15,525 bases of DNA from positions 1-15,525 of the forward strand of contig JBBABD010000015.1 in assembly GCA_041657845.1 (NCBI GenBank). The letters run 5' to 3'. The translations under genes were made by a program, and so were the position numbers. Shown here piece after piece: positions 13,352-15,525 of the stretch. Positions within the stretch are counted from its first letter, which is position 1. Every line of letters begins with the position of its first letter. Below the pieces are notes generated by a model, which searched no databases, was not told where the DNA came from, and was given only the letters and a program-made list of their open reading frames with translations. Source of the DNA: Parcubacteria group bacterium (lineage in GTDB: Bacteria; Patescibacteriota; Minisyncoccia; Moranbacterales; JAKLHP01).

Positions 13352-14416
13352 TTAAGCTTTCTCCATCTTTCTCTTAACATCCTCTTCCATCAAAGCAGTA
13401 ATTATATCATCCAAGTCCCCTCCTAAAATCACCTGAATGTTGCCCCAGGACTGTTTTATCCGGTGGTCGGTGATTCGGTCCTGGGGAAAATTGTAGGTTC
13501 TGATTTTTTCGCTTCGATCTCCGGTACCGATCTGGCTTTTTCGCTCATCTCCAAGCTCTTTAGCCCTTTTTTCTTCTTCTATTTGAAGAAGGCGGGAACG
13601 CATCACTTTCATGGCCTTTTCCTTGTTTTTGATCTGAGATTTTTCATCTTGGCAGGAAACAATAAGCCCGGTGGGAACGTGAGTGATGCGGACTGCGCTT
13701 TTAGTGGTATTTACTGATTGGCCTCCCGGACCGGAAGAACAAAAAGTATCAATTCGGAGATCTTTTTCTTCGATTTTAAATTCTACTTCTTCCGCTTGAG
13801 GAAGAACGGCAACAGTGGCGGTGGAGGTGTGTACTCTTCCAACTTTTTCCGTTTCCGGAACTCTTTGGACTCGATGCACCCCTGATTCATATTTAATCTT
13901 GCCAAAAACATCCCGCCCGTTAATTTCAAAAACAACTTCCTTGAAGCCTCCCAATTCAGTTTGGCTGGAATTCATTATCGAAACTAACCATCCATTTTTT
14001 TCGGCGTATTTCGAATACATTCGGAAAAGCGTAGCGGCGAAAAGAGAAGATTCATCTCCTCCGGCGCCGGCTCGGATTTCCACAATAACACTTTTTTCGT
14101 CATTAGGATCTTTGGGAATAAGCATTGATTCCAGTTCTTTCCCAGTTTTTTCTTTTTCCACCGAAAGCTTGATATTTTCATTCATCGCCATTTCTTTCAT
14201 TTCCGGGTCGGTTTCCGAGTTCACAATTTCCGCGTTTTCTTTCATTTCCTTCTCAATTTTTTCATATTTCCCAATATGAGCGATGACATTTTGAAGTTCA
14301 GCCTGTCTTTTGCCTAAAGTCGCCATTTTTTTTGGATCAGAAACAATCTCAGGCGTGCTGAGCTGGTCGGTAATTTCCTGATATTCTTTTTTAATTTCGT
14401 CTATTTGATTTTGCAT
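13352..14416 (-). CDS. prfA: Peptide chain release factor 1
   Basis: RF1 reads UAA and UAG in the ribosomal A site and triggers release of the finished peptide. The 354-residue protein has normal length and order: N-terminal helices (about 1-95), the IRAGAGGDESSLFA region, the codon-reading loop VPETEK with P187-E-T189 (the PxT form of RF1, not the SPF of RF2), then FCSSGPGGQSVNTT with GGQ at 231-233 and a basic C-terminal part. Q233 is the residue PrmC would methylate. The start is ATG 14416, five bases after the recombinase stop, with no strong ribosome binding site, so translation may depend on the upstream gene. prmC follows after a 120-nt repeat. TGA stops in this window mean an RF2 should exist elsewhere. 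Confidence 0.96.
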   Translation of the reverse strand: MQNQIDEIKKEYQEITDQLSTPEIVSDPKKMATLGKRQAELQNVIAHIGKYEKIEKEMKENAEIVNSETDPEMKEMAMNENIKLSVEKEKTGKELESMLIPKDPNDEKSVIVEIRAGAGGDESSLFAATLFRMYSKYAEKNGWLVSIMNSSQTELGGFKEVVFEINGRDVFGKIKYESGVHRVQRVPETEKVGRVHTSTATVAVLPQAEEVEFKIEEKDLRIDTFCSSGPGGQSVNTTKSAVRITHVPTGLIVSCQDEKSQIKNKEKAMKVMRSRLLQIEEEKRAKELGDERKSQIGTGDRSEKIRTYNFPQDRITDHRIKQSWGNIQVILGGDLDDIITALMEEDVKRKMEKA

Positions 14417-14421
14417 AATTT

Positions 14422-15243
14422 TTATGATAATGGACTTTTGATATTTTTCAAAGCCGGATTGGTTACCTTGGTGTATAACTGCGTTGTTCTAATATTAGCA
14501 TGCCCTAAAAGTTCTTGTACATAGCGAACATCAACGCCATTCTCCAGTAGGTGAGTGGCAAAGCTGTGGCGAAGGGAATGGAATGAAGCGTTTTTTTGTA
14601 TGCCTGATTTTTCCAGAGCATTTTCGAATATTTTTTGCGCCGTTCTCTCAGTTAGTTTTCCGCTTCGTTCGCTCTCAAAAACGTATTCATTGCCATGTTG
14701 AAGAGCTGTGAGTTCGTGGAGATCTGCTTTCAATTTTTCCGGAAAAATAGTGACTCTATCCTTTTTTCCTTTAGCATTTTTCAAATGGATTGATAACCCG
14801 TCAAAGTCGATGTCTCTTATTCTCAGTTCAACTGCTTCGCTTACGCGCAAGCCAGCCCCGTAGGACAGAGAAATGAGCAGGCGATGTTTTTCATTGTCTA
14901 TGCAATTGATGATTTTTTCAATTTCACTGCGAGAAAGTACTATGGGTAATTTTTTCGAGGTTTTAGCAAATTTTAAATCTATGAAAATTTTACTTTTGAA
15001 AATTTCCCGGTAAAAATATTTAATGGCGTTGAGGTGAAGGTTAATTGTTTGAGGGGATTGTCCTTTTTCTTGTTTTTGCAGAAGATATTTTTTTATTAAG
15101 CTTATATCGGGATCTTTTTTAACGATTTTGATAAAATTGAAATAATCGGAAAGGCAGATGAGGTAGCTTTTGATAGTTTTTCGGCTATAATTTCGAAGCC
15201 TTAGCTCATTTTCTATTTTCTCAATCAGTTCTTTTAATTGCAT
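14422..15243 (-). CDS. Xer-type tyrosine recombinase
   Basis: The 273-residue protein has an N-terminal SAM-like core-binding domain (about 1-90: RNYSRKTIKSYLICLSDYFNF) and a catalytic domain with the full active site. R133 is in GLRVSEA, K158 in the AKGKKDR hairpin, H222 and R225 in FHSLRHSFATH, H248 in LLGHANI and the nucleophile Y257 in LYTKV. Such enzymes cut and rejoin DNA through a phosphotyrosine link; the compact Xer group resolves chromosome dimers at dif. It lacks the insertion before the HxxR block that marks integron integrases. It starts at ATG 15243 and its stop is five bases from prfA, so they are likely co-transcribed. A dif-like sequence lies about 100 bp upstream. Whether it is the housekeeping Xer or belongs to a mobile element is not settled, so no symbol is given. 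Confidence 0.9.
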   Translation of the reverse strand: MQLKELIEKIENELRLRNYSRKTIKSYLICLSDYFNFIKIVKKDPDISLIKKYLLQKQEKGQSPQTINLHLNAIKYFYREIFKSKIFIDLKFAKTSKKLPIVLSRSEIEKIINCIDNEKHRLLISLSYGAGLRVSEAVELRIRDIDFDGLSIHLKNAKGKKDRVTIFPEKLKADLHELTALQHGNEYVFESERSGKLTERTAQKIFENALEKSGIQKNASFHSLRHSFATHLLENGVDVRYVQELLGHANIRTTQLYTKVTNPALKNIKSPLS

Positions 15244-15272
15244 ATGAATTGTGCTAATATTATTTTATAGAA

Positions 15273-15290
15273 TGTGAATAATATATCACA
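15273..15290. promoter_or_regulatory. Possible operator over the recombinase promoter
   Basis: TGTGA (15273-15277) and TCACA (15286-15290) form a dyad with an 8-base centre that contains the presumed -10 element. The spacing differs from a CRP site (six bases). A repressor bound here would block the promoter, but no regulator is known. Confidence 0.35.
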
Positions 15291-15308
15291 TATTCGCATA
15301 ATACACAA
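15280..15308 (-). promoter_or_regulatory. Presumed promoter of the recombinase-prfA-prmC operon
   Basis: On the minus strand TTGTGT (15303-15308) and TATATT (15280-15285) are exactly 17 bp apart. Transcription would begin near 15273, 30 nt before ATG 15243. The spacer is filled by a copy of the 12-mer TATTCGCATAAT. Confidence 0.5.
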
Positions 15309-15343
15309 ATTAATTAACCAATAGTGAATTGTATTCGCATAAT
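15291..15343. repeat. Two direct copies of TATTCGCATAAT
   Basis: The 12-mer occurs exactly at 15291-15302 and 15332-15343, 41 bp apart (about four helical turns). The first copy lies between the -35 and -10 of the recombinase promoter; the second forms the left arm of the dif-like site. Confidence 0.85.
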
Positions 15344-15360
15344 AACTAGTTATGCAAAAT
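15332..15360. other. dif-like Xer recombination site
   Basis: The left arm TATTCGCATAA (15332-15342), spacer TAACTAG (15343-15349) and right arm TTATGCAAAAT (15350-15360) give the layout of a dif site. The inner parts of the arms, GCATAA and TTATGC, are perfect inverted repeats. The E. coli dif arms are GGTGCGCATAA and TTATGTTAAAT; the right arm here agrees at 9 of 11 bases and the left shares CGCATAA. The spacer is 7 bp instead of 6. The site is about 90 bp upstream of the recombinase start codon. The resemblance is direct; its use as a site is inferred. Confidence 0.6.
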
Positions 15361-15384
15361 GTCGCTTCGCTCCATTTTGCATAA
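15350..15384. repeat. 12-bp inverted repeat sharing the dif-like right arm
   Basis: TTATGCAAAATG (15350-15361) and CATTTTGCATAA (15373-15384) are perfect complements around an 11-base loop, TCGCTTCGCTC. The right arm of the dif-like site therefore exists in two opposed copies. No T-tract follows, so it is not a typical terminator. Confidence 0.85.
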
Positions 15385-15444
15385 TGCGCATCTCTGCGAT
15401 GAATGGGCTGTGAAATAAAGAAAAGTTTTTAATAAAAACAAAAA

Positions 15445-15522
15445 GCGCAGCGACACATCGCATAACTTCCGCTATGCGGCAGGCCCAAATTCCCGCTTCG
15501 CGGGAACATCGCATAGCTGCGC
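15445..15522. repeat. Nested hairpins at the right edge
   Basis: GCGCAGC (15445-15451) pairs with GCTGCGC (15516-15522). Inside are two further hairpins: CGCATA (15459-15464) with TATGCG (15473-15478), and TTCCCGC (15490-15496) with GCGGGAA (15500-15506, TTC loop). ACATCGCATA occurs twice in the segment. The fold is a three-way structure. No gene is visible between 15385 and the window end, and the structure may continue beyond it. Confidence 0.7.
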
Positions 15523-15525
15523 ATT

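Noticed and set aside
14422..15525. Recombinase plus palindromes considered as a classical integron (intI with attI/attC).
   Set aside because: The protein lacks the extra segment before HxxR that marks IntI, and I could not find paired attC R boxes with the GTTRRRY type consensus. A dif-like Xer reading fits better.

Overview
The window looks like a piece of a Patescibacteria (Candidate Phyla Radiation) chromosome, most likely from the Parcubacteria side. The signs are AT-rich sequence, a hypothetical winged-helix/nucleotidyltransferase-like protein and small membrane proteins of the type common in that group, few genes with Shine-Dalgarno sites, and gene gaps filled with imperfect palindromes built from words such as TTTTCAATT and CATTGAAAATT. 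TGA is used as an ordinary stop several times (for example the GT2, GT4, DUF192 and prmC genes), so the code-25 Gracilibacteria and Absconditabacteria are unlikely. The lineage is inferred from these traits, not from a phylogenetic marker.

Layout. Positions 1-136 hold the end of an unidentified gene. After a palindromic repeat comes a large VirD4/TraD-like coupling ATPase (249-2744, +), ended by a clear terminator. Facing it is a 760-residue protein (2796-5078, -) with a degenerate PPM-phosphatase-like N-terminus, one membrane helix and a C-terminal beta-propeller. A + strand block (5328-10909) follows: a winged-helix regulator-like protein, rmuC, a small membrane protein, a processive-type GT2 glycosyltransferase, a MraY/WecA-type phosphoglycosyl transferase and a DUF192 protein, closed by a strong bidirectional terminator. 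The two sugar transferases suggest a cell-surface glycan function.

The right part is on the minus strand: a membrane-anchored 208-residue protein; a 22-residue lysine/alanine peptide gene with the best ribosome binding site in the window plus its own promoter and terminator; and a likely operon reading leftward, xer-type tyrosine recombinase, prfA (5 nt apart), then prmC. prfA and prmC form the usual pair for translation termination: release factor 1 and the enzyme that methylates its GGQ glutamine.

Two points deserve most attention. First, about 100 bp upstream of the recombinase gene lies a 29-bp sequence very like a Xer dif site (arms TATTCGCATAA and TTATGCAAAAT), amid further half-sites and hairpins. 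Second, prmC has apparently taken in at least five pieces of the local intergenic repeat families in frame while keeping its methyltransferase motifs.
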